A DNA stretch of 64,000 nt. Origin: Cardiobacterium sp. Marseille-Q4385. GTDB taxonomy: Bacteria; Pseudomonadota; Gammaproteobacteria; Cardiobacteriales; Cardiobacteriaceae. Both the position numbers and the translations under genes were made by a program. The DNA lies in the NCBI RefSeq assembly GCF_916618745.1, contig NZ_OU745373.1:1332501-1396500 (forward strand). Reading direction: 5' to 3'. This document shows, piece by piece, positions 50,037 to 58,976 of this stretch. The stretch's first letter is position 1; each line of letters starts with the position of its first letter. The notes under the pieces are model-generated. The model saw only the letters and a list, made by a program, of their open reading frames with translations. It had not been told where the DNA came from and did not search any database.

Positions 50037-50528
50037 TCAGAGGATTTCTGTCTTCTCAATCACCACTTCTTCCAGCGGCACGTCTCTGTGCATGCCGCTG
50101 CGGCCGGTTTTGACCGTGGCGATTTTATCGACGATGTCCATGCCGGCGACGACCTTGCCGAAGACGGCGTAACCCCAGCCGGCGTTGGTTTTGCTGGTGT
50201 GGTTGAGGAAGTGGTTATCGACGAGGTTGATGAAGAATTGCGCCGAGGCGGAATGCGGGTCGCTGGTGCGCGCCATGGCGATGGTGCCGCGCGCGTTTTT
50301 CAGGCCGTTGTCGGCTTCGTTGGCAATCGGTTCACGCGTGTCTTTTTCTTTCATGCCGCTTTCCATGCCGCCGCCCTGAATCATGAAGCCGGGGATGACG
50401 CGGTGGAAGATGGTGCCGTTGTAGAAGCCGTCTTTGGCGTATTGCTCGAAGTTGGCGGCGGTGGCGGGGGCTTTGTCGAAGTCGAGTTCGATGTCGATGT
50501 TGCCGTGATTGGTGATGAATCGGATCAT
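50037..50528 (-). CDS. ppiB: Cytoplasmic cyclophilin-type peptidyl-prolyl isomerase
   Basis: 163 aa. IELDFDKAPATAANFEQYAKDGFYNGTIFHRVIPGF is the domain entry (given in two parts: IELDFDKAPATAANFE and YNGTIFHRVIPGF); GTIAMARTSDPHSASAQFFI carries the active-site residues. No signal peptide. It overlaps ppiA by ATGA. Confidence 0.95.
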   Translation of the reverse strand: MIRFITNHGNIDIELDFDKAPATAANFEQYAKDGFYNGTIFHRVIPGFMIQGGGMESGMKEKDTREPIANEADNGLKNARGTIAMARTSDPHSASAQFFINLVDNHFLNHTSKTNAGWGYAVFGKVVAGMDIVDKIATVKTGRSGMHRDVPLEEVVIEKTEIL

Positions 50529-51103
50529 TTGCGTTTGGCCTCTTTGTTTTTTTCGGGAAGGATTTCAACGGATTGGATGGTGATGGTTTCTGTCGGGACG
50601 TTGGCGTGCGGTGGGCGTTTTTCCGTCGGCACTTTGGCGATAGCGTCCACCACGTTCATGCCGCTGGTGACTTTGCCAAAGACGGCATAACCGTAGTTGT
50701 CCGCGCCGCCGGGGTTCAGGGCGTCGTTATCGACGAGGTTGATGAAGAATTGCGAGGTGGCGGAATGCGGATCGCTGGTGCGCGCCATGGCGATGGTGCC
50801 GCGTGCGTTTTTCAGGCCGTTGTGTGCTTCGTTGGCGATCGGCTCGCGTGCCGGTTTTTCCTGCAAGTCGGCGGTGTGGCCGCCGCCCTGAATCATGAAG
50901 CCGGGGATGACGCGGTGGAAAATGGTGCCGTTATAAAAGCTGTCTTCGGCGTAGCGGCGGAAATTAGCGACAGTGGCCGGAGCCTTGTCTTCATCGAGTT
51001 CGAGGGTGATATCGCCTTTTGTGGTGTGGATGATGGCGGTCGGCGTGGCGAGAGCACTGCCGAAAGCGAGGCAGAGTGAGAGGCTGAAAAGCCGTTTGGT
51101 CAT
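50525..51103 (-). CDS. ppiA: Periplasmic cyclophilin-type peptidyl-prolyl isomerase
   Basis: 192 aa. Signal peptide TKRLFSLSLCLAFGSALA, then the cyclophilin fold with TIFHRVIPGFMIQGGGHTAD and GTIAMARTSDPHSATSQFF. It is highly similar to ppiB over the catalytic domain, so the pair arose by duplication. The ATG at 51103 follows AAGGA and gives the signal peptide. First gene of a two-gene operon. Confidence 0.94.
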   Translation of the reverse strand: MTKRLFSLSLCLAFGSALATPTAIIHTTKGDITLELDEDKAPATVANFRRYAEDSFYNGTIFHRVIPGFMIQGGGHTADLQEKPAREPIANEAHNGLKNARGTIAMARTSDPHSATSQFFINLVDNDALNPGGADNYGYAVFGKVTSGMNVVDAIAKVPTEKRPPHANVPTETITIQSVEILPEKNKEAKRK

Positions 51104-51132
51104 GGGTTTTTCCTTAGGTTTCAAGGGGCGTT

Positions 51133-51138
51133 TATACT
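51133..51138 (+). promoter_or_regulatory. Putative -10 element of cysS
   Basis: TATACT, ~34 bases before the cysS ATG; -35 unclear. Confidence 0.4.
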
Positions 51139-51171
51139 AACAAACTTTTGAGATGACCCACTGGAGAACCC

Positions 51172-52527
51172 ATGAGCGCCTTGCAGTTTTACAACAGCCT
51201 GAGCCGGCAAAAAGAACCCTTCCACCCGCTGCATGCAGGCAAAATCGGTATGTACGTCTGCGGCATGACCGTGTACGACTACTGCCATATCGGCCATGCG
51301 CGCGTGATGGTCGCTTTTGACACCATCGCCCGCCACCTGCGCGCGCTGGGTTATGAGCTGCATTACGTGCGCAACATCACCGACATCGACGACAAAATCA
51401 TTGCCCGCGCCGCCGAAAACGGCGAGCCCATCGCCGACCTCACCACCCGCTTCACCGCCGCCATGCACGAAGACGAAGCGGCGCTGGGCTGCCTGCCGCC
51501 GGACGAAGAACCGCGCGCCACCGACGCCGTGCCCGGCATGATTGCCCTGATTGAAACGCTCATCAAAAAAGGCCACGCCTACGCGGCGGACAATGGCGAC
51601 GTGTACTACGCCGTGCGCAGCTTCCCCGGCTACGGCAAGCTCGCCAACCGCAGCCTGGACGACCTGCGCGCCGGCGAACGCATCGCGGTGAACGAAGCGA
51701 AAAACGACCCGCTTGATTTCGTGCTGTGGAAAGCGGCGAAGCCCGGCGAACCCAGTTGGGACAGCCCCTGGGGCCAAGGCCGCCCCGGCTGGCACATCGA
51801 ATGCTCGGTGATGAGCGCCGCCGCGCTCGGCGAACATTTCGACATTCACGGCGGCGGCATGGACCTCAAATTCCCGCACCATGAATGCGAAATCGCGCAA
51901 AGCGAAGGCGCCTGCGGCCACCAGCACGTCAACTACTGGCTGCACAACGGCTTCGTGCAAATCAACGACGAGAAAATGAGCAAATCGCTCGGCAACTTCT
52001 TCACCGTGCGTGACGTGCTCAAGCACTACGACGGCGAAACCCTGCGCACCTTCATCCTCGGCAGCCACTATCGCGGCCCGCTCAATTACAGCGATACCGC
52101 CCTGGCTGAAGCGAAAAAAATGCTGACCCGCCTCTACACCGCCCTTGACAAACAGCCGCTGGACGGCGCGCTGGATACCGCCGCCGTCGCCGCCTTCGCA
52201 GAAGCGATGAACGACGACATCAACACGCCGAAAGCCTTTGCCGTCCTCTGCAACCTCGCCCGCAGCATCAACAGCGGCGATGCCCACCTCGCCGCGACAC
52301 TGAAAGCGCTTGGCGGCCGCCTCGGCATCCTGCAACAAGACCCCGCCGTCTTCCTCAAAGGTGAAGGCAGCCTCGATGAAGCGACGATTACCGCCCGTAT
52401 CGCCGAACGCAACGCCGCCAAAGCCGCGAAAGACTACGCCCGTGCCGACGCCATCCGCGCCGAACTCGCCGCCCAGGGCATCATCCTCAAAGACACGGCG
52501 GGCGGTACCGAGTGGTGCTATGAATAA
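51172..52527 (+). CDS. cysS: Cysteinyl-tRNA synthetase
   Basis: 451 aa. MYVCGMTVYDYCHIGHARVM has the zinc Cys and the HIGH motif; GWHIECSVMSA, GGGMDLKFPHHECEIAQSE and KMSKSLGNF (KMSKS) follow. It charges tRNA-Cys. It is full length and essential. GGAGAA precedes the ATG. The methyltransferase gene begins 30 bases after its stop. Confidence 0.97.
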   Translation: MSALQFYNSLSRQKEPFHPLHAGKIGMYVCGMTVYDYCHIGHARVMVAFDTIARHLRALGYELHYVRNITDIDDKIIARAAENGEPIADLTTRFTAAMHEDEAALGCLPPDEEPRATDAVPGMIALIETLIKKGHAYAADNGDVYYAVRSFPGYGKLANRSLDDLRAGERIAVNEAKNDPLDFVLWKAAKPGEPSWDSPWGQGRPGWHIECSVMSAAALGEHFDIHGGGMDLKFPHHECEIAQSEGACGHQHVNYWLHNGFVQINDEKMSKSLGNFFTVRDVLKHYDGETLRTFILGSHYRGPLNYSDTALAEAKKMLTRLYTALDKQPLDGALDTAAVAAFAEAMNDDINTPKAFAVLCNLARSINSGDAHLAATLKALGGRLGILQQDPAVFLKGEGSLDEATITARIAERNAAKAAKDYARADAIRAELAAQGIILKDTAGGTEWCYE

Positions 52528-52557
52528 CCCCGCCTGCTGCCCGGGAAGCATCGGTTA

Positions 52558-54105
52558 ATGACGGGGCACGACAACAGTGCGCTGGCGAAAATCGCCGCCC
52601 TCTTTCCCCACTGCATCCGCGAAAGCCGGGGCGCGCACGGCAAACCCGCGCCCGTCGTGGATTTCGACCTGCTGCGTCAGGAACTGGCGGGGGCGCTGGC
52701 CGAAGGCCCGCAGGAACGTTACCGCCTGGACTGGCCGGGCAAGCGTGCCGCCATCCTTGCCGCCAACACGCCGCCCGCGCACCGTCTGCGCCCCTGTCCG
52801 GCGGAAAGCGTGGATTTCGCGCACACGCACAATCTCTTTATCGAAGGCGACAATCTGGAAGCGCTGAAACTCTTGCAGGCGGATTACGCCGGCAAAGTGA
52901 AAATGATCTATATCGATCCGCCGTACAACACCGGTAACGACTTCATCTACAAGGACAAATTCGCCGAAAGCCACCATGTGTACCGCCGCCGCGCCCGGCA
53001 GCAGACAAGCGAAACCGGCGACGAGGCGGGCAGTGACCACGAGCATGATGGCCGCCTGCACGCCAACTGGCTGTCAATGATGTACAGCCGCCTGAAAATG
53101 GCGCGCCCCTTGCTGGCGGATGACGGCGTCATCTTCATCTCCATCAGCGAAAAAGAGCTGGCCAACCTGAAAATCATCGCCGACGAACTCTTTGGCGCTG
53201 CCAACTTCATCGAACTCTTTAGCTGGCAGAAAACGACGACGCCGGCCAACCTGTCGCGGAAAACCAAAAAAACCTGCGAATACATCCTCGCCTACCAGAA
53301 AAAAGAAGATGTGCCGCTGTGGGGGACGGTAAAGGCGGCGAAAAGTAGCAACGGTCTGATGAACCAGAGCAATGCCGTGGGCAGGCTGGTCTTCCCCGCC
53401 TACCTCACCCGCACCAAACTGGCCGATGGTGTCTATCCGGCGGGCATGTACGGCACCAAGGCCTATAACATCGAGCTGGAACAGGCGACCGCCGTCAAAG
53501 GCGGCGTGTTTACCCGCCCGGTACACCTGCGCGGCAAATTCAAGTGGACGCAGCCCTATCTGGAACAGCAACTCCGCGCCGGGGTGCAAGTCTTCATCCA
53601 AAGCCGTGCCTTCTCGCCCTCTTACGAAAAAGCAGCCTATGCGGCGGAAAAATCCTGGAACCTGCTCAATCAGGACTGCGGCGTCGGCACCAACGAAAAC
53701 GCCGGCAGCGAGCTGGACAAACTCTTCAGCCCGAACTTCTCCGACAAACTCTACCCCAAGCCGCTGTCGCTCTTGCGCTACCTGATCAACACCAATGTCG
53801 GCAAGGACGGCCTCATCCTCGACTTCTTCGCCGGCTCGGCGACCACGGCGCATGCGGTGATGCAGCTCAACGCCGCCGACGGCGGCAGCCGCCGCTTCAT
53901 CATGGTGCAACTGGCGGAACGGACGCCGCGCCACTCCGCCGCCGGTCAAGCGGGATACTTGACCATTGCTGACATCGGCAAAGAACGCCTGCGTCGCGCC
54001 GCCGCTGCCATCCGCCAGACTGCCGCCGCCGACGGACAACCACTGCCCGCCAACTGGGACGGCGGCTTCCGCGTGCTGAAAATCGGCGACGACGGGGAGG
54101 CCTGA
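52558..54105 (+). CDS. Type III Mod-like adenine DNA methyltransferase (beta class)
   Basis: 515 aa. NLFIEGDNLEALKLLQADY then IDPPYNTGNDFIYKDKF (catalytic DPPY, Asp120) come first and the AdoMet-binding ILDFFAGSATTAHAVMQL (422-433) last: motif order of beta-class N6-adenine methyltransferases such as type III Mod. The middle (~220-400) is the target-recognition part, with KTKKTCEYILAYQKK and the Mod-typical YPKPLSLLRYLI. It ends with GYLTIADIGKERLRRAAAA. No res (helicase) gene follows; instead a small nuclease-like gene starts one base after the stop. No simple-sequence tract for phase variation is seen. Confidence 0.9.
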   Translation: MTGHDNSALAKIAALFPHCIRESRGAHGKPAPVVDFDLLRQELAGALAEGPQERYRLDWPGKRAAILAANTPPAHRLRPCPAESVDFAHTHNLFIEGDNLEALKLLQADYAGKVKMIYIDPPYNTGNDFIYKDKFAESHHVYRRRARQQTSETGDEAGSDHEHDGRLHANWLSMMYSRLKMARPLLADDGVIFISISEKELANLKIIADELFGAANFIELFSWQKTTTPANLSRKTKKTCEYILAYQKKEDVPLWGTVKAAKSSNGLMNQSNAVGRLVFPAYLTRTKLADGVYPAGMYGTKAYNIELEQATAVKGGVFTRPVHLRGKFKWTQPYLEQQLRAGVQVFIQSRAFSPSYEKAAYAAEKSWNLLNQDCGVGTNENAGSELDKLFSPNFSDKLYPKPLSLLRYLINTNVGKDGLILDFFAGSATTAHAVMQLNAADGGSRRFIMVQLAERTPRHSAAGQAGYLTIADIGKERLRRAAAAIRQTAAADGQPLPANWDGGFRVLKIGDDGEA

Positions 54106-54106
54106 C

Positions 54107-54679
54107 ATGATCCTCATCCGCCGCGACAACGGCTTCCGCTTCGCCGCCCACTGGCGCTACGCGCAGAGCAAGGCGGCGGCGATGCTGGCGCAGCAACTCT
54201 ATTCCCGCTTCGGCTACGACGACGAACTGCGTCTGGAAAAAGCCGCTATCGGCTGCCTCGGCGAAGCGGCCTTCCGCCATTTCCTGCACAGCCAGCGCAT
54301 CCCGTTTCAAGAAGACACGACCGATTTCAGCCAGGCGCGCAGCGACGCCTTTGACGTCGCCATTCACGGCAAAACCATCGACGTCAAAGTGGCGAAAAAA
54401 TCCACCCCCAACCTGCCCAACGATCACTGGACCTACGGCTACCCGCAGGAACAGCATCCCGCCAGCAAAGATTACGTCGTGGTCGGCCTCGTGGATTTCA
54501 CCCTCGGCATCGTCGCCTTCTACGGCTGGATCAGCGGTGCGCAGATCAGCCGCTACCCCGTCGTCACCCACAATGCCTATGCCAAATTCCCCTACGAAAC
54601 CCCCAATCACGAATTCCGCTACGGCGACATGAACAAAGACTTCGCCCAACTCTTCCGCCTCTGCGCCGCCACACCATGA
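54107..54679 (+). CDS. Small PD-(D/E)XK-like protein, candidate restriction endonuclease
   Basis: 190 aa. Residues 45-100 contain GEAAFRHFL (Glu53), SDAFDVAIHGKTIDVKVAKK: Asp83, Asp92 and Lys94 give D-x8-DxK, the PD-(D/E)XK metal site with the helical Glu before it. The rest (VVVGLVDFTLGIVAFYGWIS) is compact and has no helicase motifs. Its position one base behind the methyltransferase points to a restriction partner. It overlaps hemW by ATGA. I know no named family for it; another possibility is a DNA-repair or decoy nuclease. Confidence 0.7.
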   Translation: MILIRRDNGFRFAAHWRYAQSKAAAMLAQQLYSRFGYDDELRLEKAAIGCLGEAAFRHFLHSQRIPFQEDTTDFSQARSDAFDVAIHGKTIDVKVAKKSTPNLPNDHWTYGYPQEQHPASKDYVVVGLVDFTLGIVAFYGWISGAQISRYPVVTHNAYAKFPYETPNHEFRYGDMNKDFAQLFRLCAATP

Positions 54680-55809
54680 ACCCCATCCCGCAAAGCCTCT
54701 ACATCCACATCCCGTGGTGCGTGCGCAAATGCCCGTACTGCGACTTCAACTCACACGCCCTGCGCGGGCAGATCGATGAAACGGCCTATATCCGCCACCT
54801 GCTCACCGACTTCACCGCCGATTACGACGGCCGCCCCATCTACTCCATCTTCATCGGCGGCGGCACACCGAGCCTGTTGAGCGGTGCGGCGGTTGCCGCC
54901 CTGCTGGACGGTATCGCCCGTCTCGCCCCGCTTGCCGCCGATTGCGAAATCACCCTGGAAGCCAATCCCGGCACCTTCGAGCAAGAAAAATTCGCCGCTT
55001 ACCGCGCGGCGGGCGTGAACCGCCTCTCCATCGGCGTGCAGAGCTTTGCCGATGCGCAGTTGCAGGCGCTGGGGCGCATCCACAGCAGCGCCGAAGCGGT
55101 GCGCGCCGTTACCCTCGCACAGCAGGCGGGCTTTGCCCGTATCAATCTGGATGTGATGTTTGCCCTGCCCGGGCAGGACGTCGCCGGCGCGCTGGATGAC
55201 CTGCGCCAGGCCATTGCTCTCGCCCCGGAGCACATCAGCTGGTACCAACTCACCCTGGAACCGAATACCGCGTTCTACGCCAACCCGCCCGTCCTCCCCG
55301 ACAGCGACACGCAAATCGACATCTACGAAGCGGGCAGCGCCCTCTTGACGGCGGGCGGTTACCGCCAGTATGAAACCTCGGCCTGGCGCGCGGGTGAACC
55401 CTGCCGCCACAACCTCAACTACTGGCAATACGGCGATTACCTCGGCATCGGCGCAGGCGCGCACGGCAAACAGACGCGGGACGGCACCATCACCCGCTGC
55501 AGCAAATACCGCGCCCCGGCGGCGTACCAAAAAGCGGCGGGAACGGGCGGGAACCCGTATAGCGACCAGCAGCTTACCGTCGCCCGCGACGAACAGGCCT
55601 TTGAATTCATGATGAACGCCCTGCGCCTGAAAGACGGCGTGCCGACCGCTTACCTGATGGAACGCACCGCCCTCAGCTTGGACGACATCCGCCCGATACT
55701 GGACACACTCGTCGCCCAGGGCCTGCTCGCGCCGGATATCGAGCACCGCCTGCAAACGACGCCACGCGGCTTCGCCCTGCTCAACAACGTGCTGGATGCG
55801 TTTTTGTAA
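54676..55809 (+). CDS. hemW: Radical SAM heme chaperone HemW
   Basis: 377 aa. SLYIHIPWCVRKCPYCDFNS holds the CxxxCxxC cluster site (the last residue, Phe, replaces the usual pattern CDF). IFIGGGTPSLL and GVNRLSIGVQSFADAQL are HemW/HemN signatures. HemW binds heme and passes it to targets; the family is often mislabelled coproporphyrinogen oxidase. Start overlaps the nuclease stop by ATGA. Confidence 0.93.
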   Translation: MNPIPQSLYIHIPWCVRKCPYCDFNSHALRGQIDETAYIRHLLTDFTADYDGRPIYSIFIGGGTPSLLSGAAVAALLDGIARLAPLAADCEITLEANPGTFEQEKFAAYRAAGVNRLSIGVQSFADAQLQALGRIHSSAEAVRAVTLAQQAGFARINLDVMFALPGQDVAGALDDLRQAIALAPEHISWYQLTLEPNTAFYANPPVLPDSDTQIDIYEAGSALLTAGGYRQYETSAWRAGEPCRHNLNYWQYGDYLGIGAGAHGKQTRDGTITRCSKYRAPAAYQKAAGTGGNPYSDQQLTVARDEQAFEFMMNALRLKDGVPTAYLMERTALSLDDIRPILDTLVAQGLLAPDIEHRLQTTPRGFALLNNVLDAFL

Positions 55810-56049
55810 GGCTGATTCCGGGAAAGCCAACAAGGGCGGGGTGGTTCCCTGGCATCGCTACGACAAGCGGGATGGAAGAGCGCGTGCCGCTTCCAGCGAG
55901 AAAAAAACCACACCATTTCATCATTTTCCCTGTTTTTTCTCTGTGGTTATATGTGGAAAATATTGGATAGCTGCATTTTGAGGTGTTAATATGCCCACAC
56001 AGGAAGCCGGACAGGATGTCGCCATCCCTCAAATCATCAGGAACTCGCC
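55810..56049. other. Intergenic region between hemW and the OPT gene
   Basis: About 240 bases, with a degenerate repeat unit near 55862 (CGACAAGCGGGATGGAAGAG) and an AT-rich stretch around 55915-55990 that likely holds the OPT promoter, though no clear -35/-10 pair is visible. Nothing coding is supported. Confidence 0.4.
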
Positions 56050-57969
56050 ATGTCAGAGAAAATATTGCCCGTCCAACCCGTGATGGACCCCCACAAAAAC
56101 TACGTGGAAATCAACAGCTACGTCGTTTTCTGGGGACTTTTTTATGCCGCCGTGTTTGCCCTCGCCGTCGGCTATCTCGGCCTGAAAATCGGCCAGACCA
56201 TTGATGCTTTCGCCCCTGTTTCCATTCTGGCGATGGGCATGGCGATCGTCTTCCGCCGCCAGAATGCCTTTGCCGAAACCGTGCATATCCAGGCGATCGC
56301 CAGTGCTGGTACCAACGGCCTCGCCGGGGCGCTCTTTTTCCTGCCCGCCTTCTATATCCTGAATATCGAAGGCATCAGCTTCTTCCAGATGGCAACGCCG
56401 ATTGTGCTCGGTAGCGTCCTCGGCGTTTTCCTCTGCGTCATGTTCCGCCGCTATTTCTGCGAGGACATGCACTTCGTCTATCCCTTCCCGGCCGGACGCG
56501 CGGCGACGGAGGTGCTGACCAGTAACGGCGGCAGCAAGGCGAAGCTGATGATGGTGAGCGGCGCCATCGGCATGTTTTACGACTTTGTGCTGAACACGCT
56601 TGGCTGGTGGCAGGAAGTCATCCGCACCAACACCTTCAAATGGGGCCTGCTCCTGCAAGAGAAGACCAAGCTCACCGCCTCGCTGGATACCGACGCCGCC
56701 CTGCTCGGCCTCGGCTATTTCACCGGCCTCAGATACGCCGCCATCATCGCCGCCGGTTCCTTCTTCTCCTGGTTCGTCTGCATGCCGATTGTGTATTACC
56801 TCGCGCCGGAACACGTCATGCAGGTGGACGGGCAGAACGTACTGCTCGCCGATGTCCCGGTGGATGTCGTCTTCCGCCACTACATCCGCCACATCGGCAT
56901 CGGCATGCTGGCGATGGCGGGCATCATCGGCCTGATCAGCATGTCGAAAGTGGTCAGCGGCGTGGTGAAAAAAGCCATCACCGATATTTTCAGCAGCAAG
57001 ACCGTGGAAGTGAACCTGCCGCGTTCCCAGCGCGATATTCCGATGTCGGTACTCGTCCTCGGCATCATCGTGACCACCTTCCTCTTCGCCCTTTTCTTCC
57101 ACATCAACTACGCCGAAAACCTGACCCAGACCGTGCTGGCTTTCCTCATCGTCCTCATCATGTCCTTCCTGCTCTCTGTGGTCGGCATCAGCTCCATCGC
57201 CTACACCGGTAACGAACCCGTCTCCGGCATGACCATCTTCATGATCATCGTCGCTGCCCTGATTCTGACCTCGGCTGGCGTCTCTGGCACGGTCGGCATG
57301 ATCGCCATCCTGATGATGGCGGCTTTCGTCGGCACCACCATCGGCATGGCGGGCAACTTCATGTCGGAAATGAAAGTGGCACACCTGACCGGGGCGACGC
57401 CCGCCAAGATGCAGCAATGGCAGATTGTCAGCGCCATCATGGCCTCCGTCCTCTCCGTCGGCGTCCTCATCCTGCTCAACAACGCCTACGGCTTCACCGG
57501 CGAACACCCGCTGCCCGCGCCGCAGGCCAACGCCATGGCCGCCATCATCAAGCCGCTGATGACCGGCGAAAGCGCACAATGGCCGCTCTACATGGCGGGC
57601 GCGCTCTTTGCCGTCGTGCTGTGGATGATGAAAGTGCCGCCGCTGGCCTTCGCCCTCGGCACCTATCTGCCGATGGAAATCAACAGCCCGATCCTGGTCG
57701 GCGGCCTGATTGCCCACTTCGTTGCCAACAGCAGCAAGGACGAAAAACTGAGCGCGCTGCGCCTCAGCGAAGGCAACACTATCGCTTCCGGCCTGGTTGC
57801 CGGTGGCGCTATCGGCAGCCTGTTCAGCGCGGTGCTGCGCATCGCCGGCGTGGATGTCTTCATGACCGACTGGTCGGAAACCCCGGCGGCTACCTACCTC
57901 GGCATCGCCACCTACGCCGCCCTCTGCATCTTCCTCTACAAGGTTGCCGTCAAGCCGAAACAGGCCTGA
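56050..57969 (+). CDS. Oligopeptide transporter, OPT family
   Basis: 639 aa, about 15 membrane helices. GLKIGQTIDAFAPVSILAMG and VHIQAIASAGTNGLAGALFF are OPT signatures, as are YPFPAGRAATEVL and MGTYLPMEI-like LGTYLPMEINSPI. It couples peptide (or metal-chelate) uptake to protons. CAGGAA ahead of the ATG. Monocistronic with its own terminator. The substrate is unknown. Confidence 0.93.
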   Translation: MSEKILPVQPVMDPHKNYVEINSYVVFWGLFYAAVFALAVGYLGLKIGQTIDAFAPVSILAMGMAIVFRRQNAFAETVHIQAIASAGTNGLAGALFFLPAFYILNIEGISFFQMATPIVLGSVLGVFLCVMFRRYFCEDMHFVYPFPAGRAATEVLTSNGGSKAKLMMVSGAIGMFYDFVLNTLGWWQEVIRTNTFKWGLLLQEKTKLTASLDTDAALLGLGYFTGLRYAAIIAAGSFFSWFVCMPIVYYLAPEHVMQVDGQNVLLADVPVDVVFRHYIRHIGIGMLAMAGIIGLISMSKVVSGVVKKAITDIFSSKTVEVNLPRSQRDIPMSVLVLGIIVTTFLFALFFHINYAENLTQTVLAFLIVLIMSFLLSVVGISSIAYTGNEPVSGMTIFMIIVAALILTSAGVSGTVGMIAILMMAAFVGTTIGMAGNFMSEMKVAHLTGATPAKMQQWQIVSAIMASVLSVGVLILLNNAYGFTGEHPLPAPQANAMAAIIKPLMTGESAQWPLYMAGALFAVVLWMMKVPPLAFALGTYLPMEINSPILVGGLIAHFVANSSKDEKLSALRLSEGNTIASGLVAGGAIGSLFSAVLRIAGVDVFMTDWSETPAATYLGIATYAALCIFLYKVAVKPKQA

Positions 57970-57983
57970 GGCGAAACCGCTGG

Positions 57984-58017
57984 AAAAAGCCGCTATCCGG
58001 GATAGCGGCTTTTTTTG
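57984..58017. terminator. Bidirectional terminator after the OPT gene
   Basis: AAAAAGCCGCTATCC / GGATAGCGGCTTTTT, 15-bp stem, A and T runs on both flanks, 15 bases past the stop. Confidence 0.92.
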
Positions 58018-58976
58018 TGGCGGGAGGTGAGATGCCCAGCCAAGCGGCGTCGTTACTGGGCTCGTCAAGCGGCATAAACGCTGGGTTTTTATTCCCCCCT
58101 TCCGGCCTGCGGCCACCTTCCCGGGTACCCATGAAAAAAATGCGAGCATTTTTTTCATGGGAGCCCCGTCCCCCGCAAGCGGGGGAAGGGATTGTTTCCG
58201 TGCAAGATTCGGGATTGTTTCCGTGCAAGATTCGGGATTGGACAGTGCGCCAAGCGGCGTCGTTACTGGGCCCGTCAAGCGGCATAAACGCTGGGTTTTT
58301 ATTCCCCCCTTCCGGCCTGCGGCCACCTTCCCGGGTACCCATGAAAAAAATGCGAGCATTTTTTTCATGGGAGCCCCGTCCCCCGTAAGCGGGGGAAGGG
58401 ATTGTTTCCGTACAAAATTCGGGCTTGGGCGCGCGCCAAGCGGGGTAAACACTGGGCTCGTGGCAAGCCGTCAAGCGGCGTAACTGCTGGACCCGCCAAG
58501 CAGTGTAAATACTGGGCTCGCCAAGCGGCATAAACGCTGGGTTTTTATTCCCCCCCTTCCGGCCTGCGGCCACCTTCCCGGGCTCCCATGAAAAAAATGC
58601 GAGCATTTTTTTCATGGGAGCCCCGTCCCCCGCAAGCGGGGGAAGGGATTGTTTCCGTACAAAATTCGGGATTGGACAGTGCGCCAAGTGGCGCGGTTGC
58701 TGGGCCCGCCAAGCGGTGTCATTACTGGTTCCGCCAAGCGGCATAAACACTGGGTTTGTATTCCCCCCTTCCGGCCTGCGGCCACCTTCCCGGGCTCCCA
58801 TGAAAAAAATGCGAGCATTTTTTTCATGGGAGCCCCGTCCCCCGCAAGCGGGGGACGGGATTGTTTCCGTACAAAATTCGGGCTTGGGCGCGCGCCAAGC
58901 GGGGTAAACACTGGGCTCGTGGCGAGCCGCCAAGCGGGGTAAACACTGGGCTCGCCAAGCGGCGTCATTACTGGGC
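58018..58976. repeat. ~960-bp repeat array with four long hairpins
   Basis: Four copies of a ~115-bp block (TTCCGGCCTGCGGCCACCTT, hairpin, CCCCCGCAAGCGGGGGAAGG, GATTGTTTCCGTACAAAATT) at about 58088-58205, 58298-58415, 58545-58662 and 58757-58875, spaced 210-247 bp. Each holds a perfect hairpin: stems CCCATGAAAAAAATGC at 58128, 58338, 58585 and 58797, loop GA; copies 3 and 4 extend to 20 bp. Between blocks run 2-5 units of the 25-bp repeat (CGCCAAGCGGCGTCATTACT). Minus-strand ORFs of 363 aa and 799 aa here are artefacts of the repeats. The last unit supplies the stop codon of the next gene. Confidence 0.9.

Noticed and set aside
53935..53970. CAAGCGGGAT inside the methyltransferase gene as a repeat insertion
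   Set aside because: It encodes AGQAGYLTIADIGKERLRR, a normal Mod C-terminal motif, so the match is coincidental.
52558..54105. Phase-variable mod gene
   Set aside because: No simple-sequence tract is present in or before the gene.
55991..56080. Short ORF starting at the ATG before the OPT gene
   Set aside because: It overlaps the OPT start out of frame, has no clear ribosome site and no recognisable product.
58018..58976. CRISPR-like array
   Set aside because: Repeats are not evenly spaced, spacers are themselves repeated, units vary, and no cas gene is near.
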